Below, piece by piece: positions 43,712-53,115 of a DNA stretch of 64,000 bases. Numbering within the stretch: the first letter of the stretch is position 1; the number at the start of each line of letters is the position of its first letter. A program made the translations under genes and the position numbers. The notes below the pieces were generated by a model. That model saw only the letters and a program-made list of their open reading frames with translations, was not told where the DNA came from and did no database searches. The stretch comes from Paracoccus sulfuroxidans (GTDB lineage Bacteria; Pseudomonadota; Alphaproteobacteria; Rhodobacterales; Rhodobacteraceae): positions 27,392 to 91,391 of the forward strand of contig NZ_VLKU01000015.1 of the NCBI RefSeq assembly GCF_007830335.1, written 5' to 3'.

Positions 43712-44446
43712 ATGGACAAGCGCATTTCCAGTCTGACCGAAGCAGTCGCGGATATCCCCGACGGTGCGACGGTGATGATCGGCGGGTTCGGCGGATCGGG
43801 TGCCCCGATCGAGCTGATCCACGCCCTGATCGACCGCTATCTGGAGACCGGCAGCCCGAAGGCGCTGACCGTCATCAACAACAATGCGGGCAACGGCCAT
43901 GTCGGCATTGCCGCGATGATCGAGCAGGGCATGGTCACGAAGATGATCTGTTCCTTCCCCCGCTCGGCCGATCCCCGCGCCTTCACCGAGCGCTACCTTG
44001 CCGGAGAGATCGAGCTGGAGCTGGTCCCGCAGGGCACGCTGGCCGAACGCATCCGCGCAGGCGGCGCGGGCATCCCCGCCTTCTATACGCCGACCAGCTT
44101 CGGGACCGATCTGGCCAAGGGCAAACCCGTGGCCGAGTTCGAGGGCCGTTCTTACGTACAGGAACGCTGGCTGAAGGCCGATGTCGCGCTGATCAAGGCC
44201 GAGGTCGGGGATCATCTGGGCAACCTGACCTATCGCATGGCGGCACGGAACTTCGCCCCCCTGATGGCGATGGCCGCGACCCGCTCGGTCGCGCAGGTCA
44301 GCCAGGTGGTCACGCCCGGCGGCATCGACCCCGAGGCGGTCGTGACGCCCGGCATCTTCATCGACGCCGTCGTGTCGGTCCCGAACCCCGCGCAGGAAGA
44401 AGACCTCAACCGCGCCAACGCCCATCATCCGCAGGTGCCAGCATGA
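43712..44446 (+). CDS. pcaI: 3-oxoadipate CoA-transferase subunit A
   Basis: The 244-residue alpha subunit, with PcaJ, moves CoA from succinyl-CoA to 3-oxoadipate. Family segments are PDGATVMIGGFGGSGAPIEL, the glycine-rich CoA-binding loop, and NNNAGNGHVGIAAMIEQGMV. Good length for PcaI. GGAGGAG precedes the ATG. The stop overlaps pcaJ by ATGA. First gene of pcaIJF, divergent from the IclR regulator. Confidence 0.95.
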   Translation: MDKRISSLTEAVADIPDGATVMIGGFGGSGAPIELIHALIDRYLETGSPKALTVINNNAGNGHVGIAAMIEQGMVTKMICSFPRSADPRAFTERYLAGEIELELVPQGTLAERIRAGGAGIPAFYTPTSFGTDLAKGKPVAEFEGRSYVQERWLKADVALIKAEVGDHLGNLTYRMAARNFAPLMAMAATRSVAQVSQVVTPGGIDPEAVVTPGIFIDAVVSVPNPAQEEDLNRANAHHPQVPA

Positions 44447-45114
44447 CCAGCAAGCTTTCGAACGCCCAAATTGCCTGGCGCGCCGCGCAGGACATCCATG
44501 ACGGGGCCTATGTGAACCTGGGGATCGGCTATCCCGAAATGGTCGCCCGCTTCCAGCCCGAGGGGCGGCAGGCGATCTTTCACACGGAAAACGGCATCCT
44601 CGGCTTTGGCGAGGCACCCGCGCCGGGCGAGGAAGACTGGGATCTGATCAATGCGGGCAAGAAAGCGGTCACGCTGAAGCCCGGCACGGCCTTCTTTCAC
44701 CACGCTGACAGCTTTGCGATGGTGCGCGGCGGTCATCTGGATGTGGCGATCCTTGGCGCCTATCAGGTCGCGCAAAACGGCGATCTGGCGAACTGGTCCA
44801 CCGGCCCGAAGGGCGTGCCCGCCGTGGGCGGTGCGATGGATCTGGTCCATGGCGCGAAACGCGTCGCGGTCATCACCGATCACGTCACCAAGGACGGCAA
44901 GCCGAAGCTGCTTGAAAGCTGCACCCTGCCCCTGACCGGCGTCGGCTGCGTGACCCGCATCTATACCTCGCTGGCGGTCGTCGATGTCGAGGGTGGCCGC
45001 TTCGTGCTGCGGGAAAAGCTGCCCGCGCTGTCCTTTGACGAACTCCAATCGCTGACTGGCGCGCCCCTGCATCTTCAGGGCGACGTGGCCGATCTGATCG
45101 TGCCCGAGGTGTGA
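44443..45114 (+). CDS. pcaJ: 3-oxoadipate CoA-transferase subunit B
   Basis: The 223-residue beta subunit holds the catalytic Glu in the motif TENGILG (SENG-type) and the conserved GGHLDVAILGAYQVAQNGDL. It completes the transferase with PcaI; the product is 3-oxoadipyl-CoA. The coding overlaps on both sides are minimal: ATGA with pcaI and one base between stop and pcaF. A longer reading frame starting at 43678 in another frame of pcaI is not real upstream of 44443. Confidence 0.95.
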   Translation: MTSKLSNAQIAWRAAQDIHDGAYVNLGIGYPEMVARFQPEGRQAIFHTENGILGFGEAPAPGEEDWDLINAGKKAVTLKPGTAFFHHADSFAMVRGGHLDVAILGAYQVAQNGDLANWSTGPKGVPAVGGAMDLVHGAKRVAVITDHVTKDGKPKLLESCTLPLTGVGCVTRIYTSLAVVDVEGGRFVLREKLPALSFDELQSLTGAPLHLQGDVADLIVPEV

Positions 45115-45115
45115 C

Positions 45116-46318
45116 ATGAACGAGGTTTTCATCTGCGATTATATCCGCACGCCCATTGGCCGATTTGGTGGCGCGCTGTCCTCGGTCCGCGCCGATGATC
45201 TGGGGGCCATCCCCCTGCGCGCCCTGATGGAGCGGAACGCGGGCGTCGACTGGCAGGCCGTCGATGACGTGATCTATGGCTGCGCCAATCAGGCGGGCGA
45301 GGACAATCGCAACGTCGCCCGCATGTCCTCGCTTCTGGCGGGGCTGCCGGTCGAGGTCTCGGGCACGACGATCAACCGCCTCTGCGGCTCGGGCATGGAT
45401 GCGATCATCGCTGCCGCCCGCGCGATCAAGGCAGGCGAGGCCGATCTGATGATCGCGGGCGGGGTCGAGTCGATGTCGCGCGCGCCGTTCGTCATGCCCA
45501 AGGCCGAAAGCGCCTTCAGCCGCAGCAACGCGGTCTATGACACGACCATCGGCTGGCGCTTCGTGAACCCGCTGATGGAGGCGCAATACGGCGTCGACAG
45601 CATGCCCGAGACGGCGGAAAACGTCGCCGAGGATTTCGCCATCAGCCGCGAAGATCAAGACGCGTTCGCGCTGCGCTCGCAGCAGAAGGCGGCGGCGGCG
45701 CAGGCCAATGGAAGGCTCGCGCAAGAGATCACCCCGGTCAGCATCCCGCAGCGCAAAGGCGAGCCGAAGCTGGTCGAGCGGGACGAGCATCCGCGCGAAA
45801 CCACGCTTGAGGTGCTGGCGGGCCTGAAAGCCCCGTTCCGCAAGGGCGGCAGCGTGACGGCGGGCAATGCCTCGGGCGTGAACGACGGGGCGGCGGCGCT
45901 GATCCTTGCCTCCGAGGCGGCGGCCAAGCGGTATGGGCTGACGCCGATTGCCCGGGTTCTGGGCGGTGCCGCGGCAGGCGTCGCTCCGCGCATCATGGGC
46001 TTTGGCCCTGCTCCGGCCTCGAAAAAGCTGATGGCGCGGTTGGGTCTGACGCCAGCCGATTTCAATGTGATCGAACTGAACGAGGCCTTCGCCTCGCAGG
46101 GCCTCGCCACGCTGCGCGATCTTGGGATTGCCGATGACGACCCACGCGTGAACCCGAATGGCGGCGCGATTGCGCTTGGTCACCCCCTGGGCATGTCGGG
46201 CGCGCGCATCACCGGCACCGCCGCGCTGGAACTGCTGCGCACGGGCGGCAAGCGCTCGCTGTCGACGATGTGCATCGGCGTGGGCCAAGGCATTGCCGTG
46301 GCGCTTGAGCGTGTCTGA
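45116..46318 (+). CDS. pcaF: 3-oxoadipyl-CoA thiolase
   Basis: The 400-residue classical thiolase cleaves 3-oxoadipyl-CoA to succinyl-CoA and acetyl-CoA. It has nucleophile Cys90 in NRLCGSGMDAI, His in NPNGGAIALGHPLGMSGARI and the second Cys in STMCIGVGQGIA. The N-terminus EVFICDYIRTPIGRFGGALS is typical of PcaF/PaaJ. It closes the pcaIJF operon and is convergent with the LysR gene, with only 9 bases between stops. Confidence 0.95.
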   Translation: MNEVFICDYIRTPIGRFGGALSSVRADDLGAIPLRALMERNAGVDWQAVDDVIYGCANQAGEDNRNVARMSSLLAGLPVEVSGTTINRLCGSGMDAIIAAARAIKAGEADLMIAGGVESMSRAPFVMPKAESAFSRSNAVYDTTIGWRFVNPLMEAQYGVDSMPETAENVAEDFAISREDQDAFALRSQQKAAAAQANGRLAQEITPVSIPQRKGEPKLVERDEHPRETTLEVLAGLKAPFRKGGSVTAGNASGVNDGAAALILASEAAAKRYGLTPIARVLGGAAAGVAPRIMGFGPAPASKKLMARLGLTPADFNVIELNEAFASQGLATLRDLGIADDDPRVNPNGGAIALGHPLGMSGARITGTAALELLRTGGKRSLSTMCIGVGQGIAVALERV

Positions 46319-46327
46319 GGCCAGCGG

Positions 46328-47254
46328 CTATCGGGGCGGACGGACGTTGTTCGCCTCAAGCCAGGCCGGGTTTTCGGCATACATCTCTTGGATCAGGTTC
46401 TTGACCATCTCGACGTAATGCGAGGAATCGCCCGCGCGGTGGTTGAGAATGACCGGCGAGACCGCCCTTGGGCTGTCGATCACGCGATAGCGCACGTCCG
46501 AGCGCATCTGCCGCGCCGATGACGGAATGATGCAGATGCCCGAGGCTGCCGCAACAAGGCCAAGGGCGGTCTGAATCTCGCGCACCTCCAGCACCTCGCT
46601 GGGGTGGATGTCCGCCTCTTGCAGCAGCGCCAGCACCTGATCGGCATAGCTGGGGCGCGGCTCTTTGGGATAGACGATCAGCTTCTGACCAGCGATGGCC
46701 TCGATCGGCAGGGGCGCATCGGTGTCGGCCAGCGGCGTGCCTTCGGGCAGCGCCGCCACCAGCCGCTCCTCTCGCAACACGGTGCTGGTCACATTCGGGT
46801 CGCTGTGCTTCAGGCGACCGAAGCCAATGTCGATCCGCCCTTCCTTCAACGCCGGGATCTGCTGGATCGAGACCAGTTCCAGCAGCTGGATGTCCAGTTC
46901 CGGCACGCTCTGGCGCAGGCGTCTGACCAGAACCGGCAGGCCGCCGTAAAGGGTCGAGGCCACAAAGCCGATGGACAAAAGCCGGTTGCGGTTCATCCCC
47001 ACCCGGCGCGTCGCATCCTTTAGCTGATCGACCCGCCCCAGCACCTGCAACGCCTGTTCATAGAACAGACGCCCCGCATCGGTCAGCTTGATCGGGCGGC
47101 TTTTGCGGAGGATCAGCGCTACGCCCAGCTCTTCCTCCAGCAGCTGGATCTGACGGCTCAGCGGCGGTTGCGCGATATGCAGAATCTCGGCGGCGCGGGT
47201 GAAATTCCGCTCGCGCGCGACGGCCACAAAGTATCGCAACTGTCGCAGATCCAC
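46328..47254 (-). CDS. LysR family regulator of cat/ben genes (CatR/BenM-like)
   Basis: This 308-residue LysR protein starts MDLRQLRYFVAVARERNFTR, continues with the HTH AEILHIAQPPLSRQIQLLEE and has the effector domain with the CatM/BenM-like segment LSIGFVASTLYGGLPVLVRR. Position next to, and divergent from, catB makes cis,cis-muconate the expected effector. The gap contains ATAC-N7-GTAT, the BenM/CatM consensus. The muconate-binding role is inferred from homology and context. Confidence 0.92.
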   Translation of the reverse strand: MDLRQLRYFVAVARERNFTRAAEILHIAQPPLSRQIQLLEEELGVALILRKSRPIKLTDAGRLFYEQALQVLGRVDQLKDATRRVGMNRNRLLSIGFVASTLYGGLPVLVRRLRQSVPELDIQLLELVSIQQIPALKEGRIDIGFGRLKHSDPNVTSTVLREERLVAALPEGTPLADTDAPLPIEAIAGQKLIVYPKEPRPSYADQVLALLQEADIHPSEVLEVREIQTALGLVAAASGICIIPSSARQMRSDVRYRVIDSPRAVSPVILNHRAGDSSHYVEMVKNLIQEMYAENPAWLEANNVRPPR

Positions 47255-47347
47255 CCCTGCCCTCCGTCGTCAATCGCCTGAATCACATCTTTCTCAGGTA
47301 TCCCAAAGGCCACCAAGTGGCTGATTGTTGACCCATTCATCCAGACT

Positions 47348-47362
47348 ATACCCTGAAGGTAT
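47348..47362. promoter_or_regulatory. BenM/CatM-type LysR operator
   Basis: ATACC-CTGAA-GGTAT fits the known ATAC-N7-GTAT site of BenM/CatM exactly. It lies in the gap of the divergent LysR gene and catB, 43 bases before the catB ATG at 47405. Confidence 0.75.
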
Positions 47363-47404
47363 CGTGGTAAACGCAAATGATCTTGGACGCAGCGCCTTAC
47401 CCGG

Positions 47405-48619
47405 ATGCACTCTGTCCCTATGAACAAATCACATGCCCCCTTTGCCAGATCGACCGCCGCCACCGCCGCTGCCCCCGTTGTGACGGGGATCGAGACGGTG
47501 ATCCTCGATCTGCCGACCATCCGGCCGCACAAACTGTCGGTCGCGACCATGAACGGACAAGTGCTGATGCTGGTGCGTGTCCATTGCAGCGACGGCATCA
47601 CCGGCACCGGCGAAGGCACCACCATCGGCGGTCTGGCCTATGGCGGTGAAAGCCCGGAAAGCATGAAGACCAATATCGACACCTGGTTCGCGCCGGTGAT
47701 GATCGGTCAGGATGCGACGCGGGTGCAGGCCCTGATGGCCCGCGTCGGCCAGATGGTGCGCGAGAACCGCTTCGCCAAATCGGCGGTCGAGACCGCGCTG
47801 CTGGATGCGCAGGGCAAGCGCCTTGGCCTGCCGGTCAGCGAGCTTCTGGGCGGACGCCGCCGGGACCGCTTGCCGGTCGCCTGGACGTTGGCCTCGGGCG
47901 AGACCGCCCGCGACATTGCCGAGGCCGAGCAGATGCTGGACCTGCGCCGCCACCGCATCTTCAAGCTAAAGATCGGCGCGCGTGGGGTCCGCGAGGATAT
48001 TGCCCATGTCGCCGCGATCAAGGCGGCGCTTGGCGACCGGGCATCGGTGCGCGTCGATGTGAACATGGCTTGGTCCGAGGGCGAAGCTGCCTTCGGCATG
48101 GCCGCGCTGGCCGATGTCGGTTGCGAATTGGTGGAGCAGCCCGTCGCCTCGACCGCGGCCCTCGCCCGGCTGGTGCGACGCTTCCCGGTCGCGCTGATGG
48201 CCGATGAGGCGCTGACCGGCCCCGAAAGTGCCTTCGAGCTGGCCCGCGTGCAGGGCGCCGACGTCTTCGCCGTCAAACTCGAGCAAAGCGGCGGCGCCTA
48301 TAATGCCCAGCGCGTGGCGACCATCGCCGATGCCGCCGGGATCGAACTTTACGGCGGCACGATGCTGGAAGGCGCGGTCGGCACGGTGATCTCGGCCCAC
48401 ACGTTTTCGACCTTCGCGCATCTGCAACGGGGCACGGAACTGTTCGGCCCCCTGCTGCTGACCGAGGAAATCCTGACCGAGCCGCTGGATTACAGCGAGT
48501 TCGAGCTGACCGTGCCAAGCGGAGCCGGGCTTGGCGTGACGCTGGATGAGGACCGCGTGGCCTTCTTCGCCCGCGACGGCATCCGCAAGACCATCAGCCT
48601 GACCGGCGGAAAGGTGTAA
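47405..48619 (+). CDS. catB: muconate cycloisomerase
   Basis: This 404-residue enolase-superfamily enzyme converts cis,cis-muconate to muconolactone. It contains TIRPHKLSVATMNGQVLMLV, the catalytic Lys pair in FKLKIGARG and metal-ligand regions (RVDVNMAW, CELVEQPVAS, LMADEALTGP). The N-terminus has about 25 extra residues rich in Ala and Ser. ATG codons at 47405 and 47420 are both possible and neither has a clear ribosome site. First gene of catBCA-benABCDK-pcaD; catC follows by 1 base. Confidence 0.94.
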   Translation: MHSVPMNKSHAPFARSTAATAAAPVVTGIETVILDLPTIRPHKLSVATMNGQVLMLVRVHCSDGITGTGEGTTIGGLAYGGESPESMKTNIDTWFAPVMIGQDATRVQALMARVGQMVRENRFAKSAVETALLDAQGKRLGLPVSELLGGRRRDRLPVAWTLASGETARDIAEAEQMLDLRRHRIFKLKIGARGVREDIAHVAAIKAALGDRASVRVDVNMAWSEGEAAFGMAALADVGCELVEQPVASTAALARLVRRFPVALMADEALTGPESAFELARVQGADVFAVKLEQSGGAYNAQRVATIADAAGIELYGGTMLEGAVGTVISAHTFSTFAHLQRGTELFGPLLLTEEILTEPLDYSEFELTVPSGAGLGVTLDEDRVAFFARDGIRKTISLTGGKV

Positions 48620-48620
48620 C

Positions 48621-48911
48621 ATGCTGTATCAAGTGGTCATGGACGTGAAGATCCCGCGCGATCTGCCCGAGGACGAACGGACTCAAGTCCTCGCCCGCGA
48701 GAAGGCCTATTCGCAGGATCTGCAGCGCCAGGGCAAATGGCGTCACATCTGGCGGGTCGCCGGGCAGTACGCGAACATCAGCATCTTCGACGTTCAGGAC
48801 AATGCCGAGCTGCATCAGATCCTGTCCGGTCTGCCCTTGTTTCCCTTCATGGAGATCAAGGTGACCCCCCTGCTGCGCCATCCATCCGCGATCAGGGACG
48901 ACGACAGCTAA
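48621..48911 (+). CDS. catC: muconolactone isomerase
   Basis: The 96-residue protein (family about 92-97) converts muconolactone to 3-oxoadipate enol-lactone. It begins MLYQVVMDVKIPRDLPEDER and contains QRQGKWRHIWRVAGQYANIS and SGLPLFPFMEIKVTPLLRHP. It forms decamers in known enzymes. Tightly linked to catB. Confidence 0.96.
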   Translation: MLYQVVMDVKIPRDLPEDERTQVLAREKAYSQDLQRQGKWRHIWRVAGQYANISIFDVQDNAELHQILSGLPLFPFMEIKVTPLLRHPSAIRDDDS

Positions 48912-48980
48912 TCAAGCCCCGAAGGGACGGAGAGTGAGCCGCCCCGCCCAGTTTCCAAGCGAATCCAGGAGGAGAAGTAA

Positions 48981-49919
48981 ATGAACGTGACGATTTTCGA
49001 CCGTCCCGACGTGCAGGCGTTCCTGAAAGAACTCAGCGGCCTGAACTCCAGCGACGGCAATCCGCGCATGAAGGAGATCATGCACCGCCTGATGTCGGAC
49101 CTGTTCAAGGCCATCGACGATCTGAACATCACCCCCGACGAATACTGGACCGGCGTCGCTTGGCTGAATGATCTGGGTGCGGCCGGTCAGGCGGGCCTCG
49201 TCTCGCCCGGGCTTGGGGTCGATCACTTCATCGACGAGCGGCTGGATGCGATCGACGCATCGCTCGGGATCGAGAACCCGACGCCCCGCACCATCGAAGG
49301 CCCGCTTTACGTCGCCGGTGCCCCCGAGGCCCTGGGCTATGCCCGACTGGATGACGGCACCGACACCAATGGCCATACGCTGATCATGCATGGCACCGTT
49401 CACGGCGCGGACGGCAAGCCCCTGCCCGGCGCCAAGGTCGAGGTCTGGCATTGCGACACCCGTGGCTTCTATTCGCACTTCGATCCGACCGGCCAGCAGC
49501 AGCCCTTCAACATGCGCCGCACGATCATCGCCGATGAAAACGGCCGCTACAAATTTCAAAGCATCCTGCCCAGCGGCTATGGCGTCCCCCCCGGCAGCCC
49601 GACCGAGAAGCTGCTGACCGCCCTTGGCCGCCACGGCCAGCGCCCGGCGCATATCCACTTCTTCATCAGCGCCGACGATCACCGCAAGCTGACCACCCAG
49701 ATCAATATCGAGGGCGATCCGCTGATCAACGACGACTTCGCCTATGCGACCCGCGAAGGGCTGGTGCCCTCGGTGATCGAGCGGACGGATGCGGAAAGCA
49801 TCAAGGCCAATGGCCTGAACGGTCCCTTCGCCGAGATCAGTTTTGACATCCACCTGACCGCTCTGGTCGAAGGTCTGGACAATCAGGTCAATGAACAGCG
49901 CAGGCGCGCTGCGGCCTGA
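48981..49919 (+). CDS. catA: catechol 1,2-dioxygenase
   Basis: The 312-residue intradiol enzyme uses non-heme Fe(III) to cleave catechol to cis,cis-muconate. The four ligands can be placed at Tyr164 (GFYSHF), Tyr200 (SGYGVPPG), His224 and His226 (AHIHFF), matching the Acinetobacter CatA numbering. The N-terminal helical dimerisation linker (about 1-100) is present. CAGGAGGAGAAG precedes the ATG. Confidence 0.97.
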   Translation: MNVTIFDRPDVQAFLKELSGLNSSDGNPRMKEIMHRLMSDLFKAIDDLNITPDEYWTGVAWLNDLGAAGQAGLVSPGLGVDHFIDERLDAIDASLGIENPTPRTIEGPLYVAGAPEALGYARLDDGTDTNGHTLIMHGTVHGADGKPLPGAKVEVWHCDTRGFYSHFDPTGQQQPFNMRRTIIADENGRYKFQSILPSGYGVPPGSPTEKLLTALGRHGQRPAHIHFFISADDHRKLTTQINIEGDPLINDDFAYATREGLVPSVIERTDAESIKANGLNGPFAEISFDIHLTALVEGLDNQVNEQRRRAAA

Positions 49920-49939
49920 CCGCGACGACAGCCTACAGC

Positions 49940-49965
49940 GGGGCGCAATGCTTCGAAAGCGCCCC
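49940..49965 (+). terminator. hairpin between catA and benA
   Basis: GGGGCGC and GCGCCCC form a 7-bp stem with a 12-base interior. It lies 20 bases after catA. No T-run is seen, so it may be a processing or partial termination site that sets ben versus cat mRNA levels. Confidence 0.5.
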
Positions 49966-50170
49966 GCCCCTTCCACGACGCTTCCCTACTGCGGTCCTCA
50001 CGGCAGCCCTGCCGCTGACCACCGGCGCCACAGCTGACGCCCAAGACGCATTCCCACGCGCCGAGGCGCCTTGAGGGGCAACCCTCGGCCCCAGCGCCCA
50101 CGACCCTGCAATCTCAACCATCACCGGGGAACCGGCGCCGACCCGCGCTGCCCCTGAAGGGAGAACTCAT

Positions 50171-51541
50171 ATGTCTGCAATCATCGAAAAGGCCCGCGAT
50201 CTGGATCACCTGCTGGCGGTCGCGGTGCAGGACGATGCCGAGGCCGGACTGTTTCGCTGCCGCCGCGACATCTTCACCAATGAAGACCTCTATGCGCTGG
50301 AGATGAAGCACATCTTCGAAGGCAACTGGGTCTATCTGGCGCATGAAAGCCAGATCCCCGAGATCAACGATTACTACACCACCTGGATCGGCCGTCAGCC
50401 GGTGGTCATCACCCGCGACAAGACCGGTACGCTGAACGCGGTGATCAATGCCTGTGCCCATAAGGGCGCGATGCTGTGCCGCCGCAAACAGGGCAACAAG
50501 GGCAGCTTCACCTGCCCGTTCCACGGCTGGACCTTTGCCAATACCGGCAAGCTTCTGAAGGTCAAGGATGCCAAGACCACGCAATATCCCGACCAGTTCG
50601 GCAAGGACGGCTCGCATGACCTGACCCGCGTTGCCCGCTTCGAAAGCTATCGCGGCTTCCTGTTCGGCAGCCTGAACCCCGATGTCGCGCCCCTGACGGA
50701 ATATCTGGGCGAAAGCACCATCATCATCGACCAGATCGTCGATCAGGCCCCCGAGGGGCTGGAGGTTCTGCGCGGCAATTCCTCCTACATCTATGACGGC
50801 AACTGGAAGCTGCAGATGGAGAACGGCTGCGACGGCTATCACGTCAGCTCGGTCCACTGGAATTATGCGACCACGATGGACCGCCGCAGCGAAACCGGCA
50901 CCAAGGCGGTGGACGCCAATAGCTGGAGCAAATCCGTCGCCGGTGTCTATGGCTTCGAAAATGGCCATATCCTTCTGTGGACCAACACCACGAACCCCGA
51001 GGTCCGCCCGGTCTATAACCGCCTGGATGAGATCACCGAGCGTCTTGGCGCTGAAAAAGCAGGCTTCATCGTCAACCAGACGCGCAACCTCTGCCTCTAT
51101 CCCAACGTCTTCCTGATGGATCAGTTCAGCACACAGATCCGCGTCGTGCGCCCTCTGTCTGTCGACAAGACCGAGGTGACCATTTTCTGCTTCGGCCCCA
51201 AGGGCGAAAGCGCCGAGGACCGGGCGAACCGCATCCGCCAGTATGAGGATTTCTTCAACGTCTCGGGCATGGGCACGTCGGACGATCTGGAAGAATTCCG
51301 TGCCTGCCAGACCGCCTATGCCGCACCCCTTTGGAACGACATGTCGCGTGGCGCGCCGCTGTGGGTCCACGGCCCCGATGACAACGCTCGACGCATGGGT
51401 CTGAACCCGCTGATCTCGGGCGAGCGCAGCGAGGATGAGGGGCTGTTCGTAGTCCAGCACGAATACTGGGCCCGCGTCATGCGCGATGCGCTGGCGGCCG
51501 AAAAGGCGGGCGAAGCTCAAGCCAAGGGAGAAGCAGCATGA
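50171..51541 (+). CDS. benA: benzoate 1,2-dioxygenase large subunit
   Basis: This 456-residue Rieske oxygenase alpha subunit has the [2Fe-2S] ligands Cys95-x-His97 and Cys115-x-x-His118 ([15 protein letters not shown]). The non-heme iron triad region is in [15 protein letters not shown]. With BenB it adds O2 to benzoate. The ATG is preceded by GAAGGGAGA. It lies 251 bases from catA, so it may have its own promoter. It overlaps benB by ATGA. Confidence 0.96.
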   Translation: MSAIIEKARDLDHLLAVAVQDDAEAGLFRCRRDIFTNEDLYALEMKHIFEGNWVYLAHESQIPEINDYYTTWIGRQPVVITRDKTGTLNAVINACAHKGAMLCRRKQGNKGSFTCPFHGWTFANTGKLLKVKDAKTTQYPDQFGKDGSHDLTRVARFESYRGFLFGSLNPDVAPLTEYLGESTIIIDQIVDQAPEGLEVLRGNSSYIYDGNWKLQMENGCDGYHVSSVHWNYATTMDRRSETGTKAVDANSWSKSVAGVYGFENGHILLWTNTTNPEVRPVYNRLDEITERLGAEKAGFIVNQTRNLCLYPNVFLMDQFSTQIRVVRPLSVDKTEVTIFCFGPKGESAEDRANRIRQYEDFFNVSGMGTSDDLEEFRACQTAYAAPLWNDMSRGAPLWVHGPDDNARRMGLNPLISGERSEDEGLFVVQHEYWARVMRDALAAEKAGEAQAKGEAA

Positions 51542-52050
51542 GCCTTGATCACACCGTTGGCACTGGCCTCGATTACAACACCATCTGCGCCTTTCTGTAC
51601 CGCGAGGCGCGCCTGCTGGATGACCGGGAATGGGATGAATGGCTGACCTGCTATGCCCCCGATGCCAGCTACTGGATGCCGGCCTGGGACGACAACGACC
51701 AGATCACCGATGACCCGCAATCGCAGATCTCCCTGATCTATTACCCCAACCGCGAGGGGCTGGAGGATCGGGTGTTCCGCATCAAGACCGAACGCTCGGG
51801 CGCGTCGACCCCTGAACCCCGCACCAGTCATTCGGTCATCAATGTCGAGGTGATCGCGGATCGCGGGACCGAGGTCGACGTCCGCTACAACTTCCTGACG
51901 CTGAACCACCGCTACAAGACCACCGACCAGTTCTTCGGCACCATGTTCGTGACCCTGCGCCAGTCCGATGACGGGCTCCGGATCGCGGCCAAGAAGATCG
52001 TCCTGAAGAACGACTACATCCGTCAGGTCATCGACGTCTATCACGTCTGA
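51538..52050 (+). CDS. benB: benzoate 1,2-dioxygenase small subunit
   Basis: The 170-residue beta subunit (cystatin/NTF2-like fold) is characteristic: [20 protein letters not shown], then [20 protein letters not shown] and the C-terminal [19 protein letters not shown]. It is structural in the alpha3beta3 oxygenase. Coupled to benA by a 4-base overlap. Confidence 0.95.
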   Translation: MSLDHTVGTGLDYNTICAFLYREARLLDDREWDEWLTCYAPDASYWMPAWDDNDQITDDPQSQISLIYYPNREGLEDRVFRIKTERSGASTPEPRTSHSVINVEVIADRGTEVDVRYNFLTLNHRYKTTDQFFGTMFVTLRQSDDGLRIAAKKIVLKNDYIRQVIDVYHV

Positions 52051-52086
52051 CCGCCAACCCAGCACCCATGCAAGGAGGAGGCGCGC

Positions 52087-53115
52087 ATGTGCTATCGCAT
52101 CGCACTGAACTTTGAAGACGGAATTACCCGCTTTGTCGATTGCAAGCCGGGCGAGAAGGTTCTCGACGCCGCATTTCGCAACAAGATCAACCTGCCGATG
52201 GATTGTTCCGACGGCGTCTGCGGCACCTGCAAATGCCGCGCCGAAAGCGGTGCCTATGATCTGGGCGAAGACTTCATCGAGGACGCCCTGACCGAGGATG
52301 AGGCAGCGCTTGGTCTGGTCTTGACCTGCCAGATGGTGCCCTCCTCGGATTGCGTGCTGTCGGTGCCGACGACCTCGCAGGCCTGCAAGACCGGCCAGCA
52401 AAGCTTTGCCGCGACCGTGGCCCGGATCGCGCCGCATCTGGATGCCGCCGTGGTTCTGGAACTGGACGCCGAGGACGGCGACAACGCCCCCGTCTTCCTG
52501 CCGGGGCAATATGTGAATATCGACGTGCCCGGCGGCGGTGATCACCGATCCTATTCCTTCAGCTCGGTGCCGGGGGAACAGCGCTTGGGCTTTCTGATCA
52601 AGAAAATCCCCGACGGGTTGATGAGCAACTGGCTGTCGCGCGCCAAGCCCGGCGACCGGCTGAACCTGACCGGGCCGATGGGCAGCTTCTATCTGCGTGA
52701 CGGCGAAGGCCCGCTGCTGTTTCTGGCAGGCGGCACTGGCCTCGCGCCTTTCCTCTCGATGCTCGAGGTGCTGGCGCGCGCAGGGTCCAATCGCCAGATC
52801 CACCTGATCTATGGCGCGACGCGCGACGCCGATCTGGTGCTGGTCGATCAGATTGCGGCCCAGGCCCAGCGGCTCGCGAATTTCACCTTCGCGACGGTCG
52901 TGGCCGACCCGGCCTCGGATCATCCCCGCAAGGGCTGGGTCACCCAGCACATGCCGGGTGACATGCTGGCCTCGGGCGAGGTCGACATCTATCTGTGCGG
53001 CCCGCCCCCCATGGTCGATGCCGTCCGGCACTATCTGGACGAGAACGGCATCACGCCCGCCAGCTTCCACTATGAGAAATTCACCCCCAACGCGCCCCTG
53101 AAGGCCAGCGCATGA
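52087..53115 (+). CDS. benC: benzoate dioxygenase electron-transfer reductase
   Basis: This 342-residue fusion has an N-terminal plant-type ferredoxin (CSDGVCGTCKCRAESG plus a distant Cys in LTCQM), an FAD domain with RSYSFSS and an NAD-binding domain (LFLAGGTGLAPFLSMLEVLA). It moves electrons from NADH to BenAB. AAGGAGGAGG precedes the ATG. The stop overlaps benD by ATGA. Confidence 0.96.
   Translation: MCYRIALNFEDGITRFVDCKPGEKVLDAAFRNKINLPMDCSDGVCGTCKCRAESGAYDLGEDFIEDALTEDEAALGLVLTCQMVPSSDCVLSVPTTSQACKTGQQSFAATVARIAPHLDAAVVLELDAEDGDNAPVFLPGQYVNIDVPGGGDHRSYSFSSVPGEQRLGFLIKKIPDGLMSNWLSRAKPGDRLNLTGPMGSFYLRDGEGPLLFLAGGTGLAPFLSMLEVLARAGSNRQIHLIYGATRDADLVLVDQIAAQAQRLANFTFATVVADPASDHPRKGWVTQHMPGDMLASGEVDIYLCGPPPMVDAVRHYLDENGITPASFHYEKFTPNAPLKASA

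Noticed and set aside
43678..44442. N-terminal extension of pcaJ
   Set aside because: It is read in a shadow frame through pcaI. The true ATG at 44443 overlaps the pcaI stop.
51517..53070. 517-residue minus-strand frame over benB/benC
   Set aside because: It is antisense to benB and benC, which have clear cofactor motifs.
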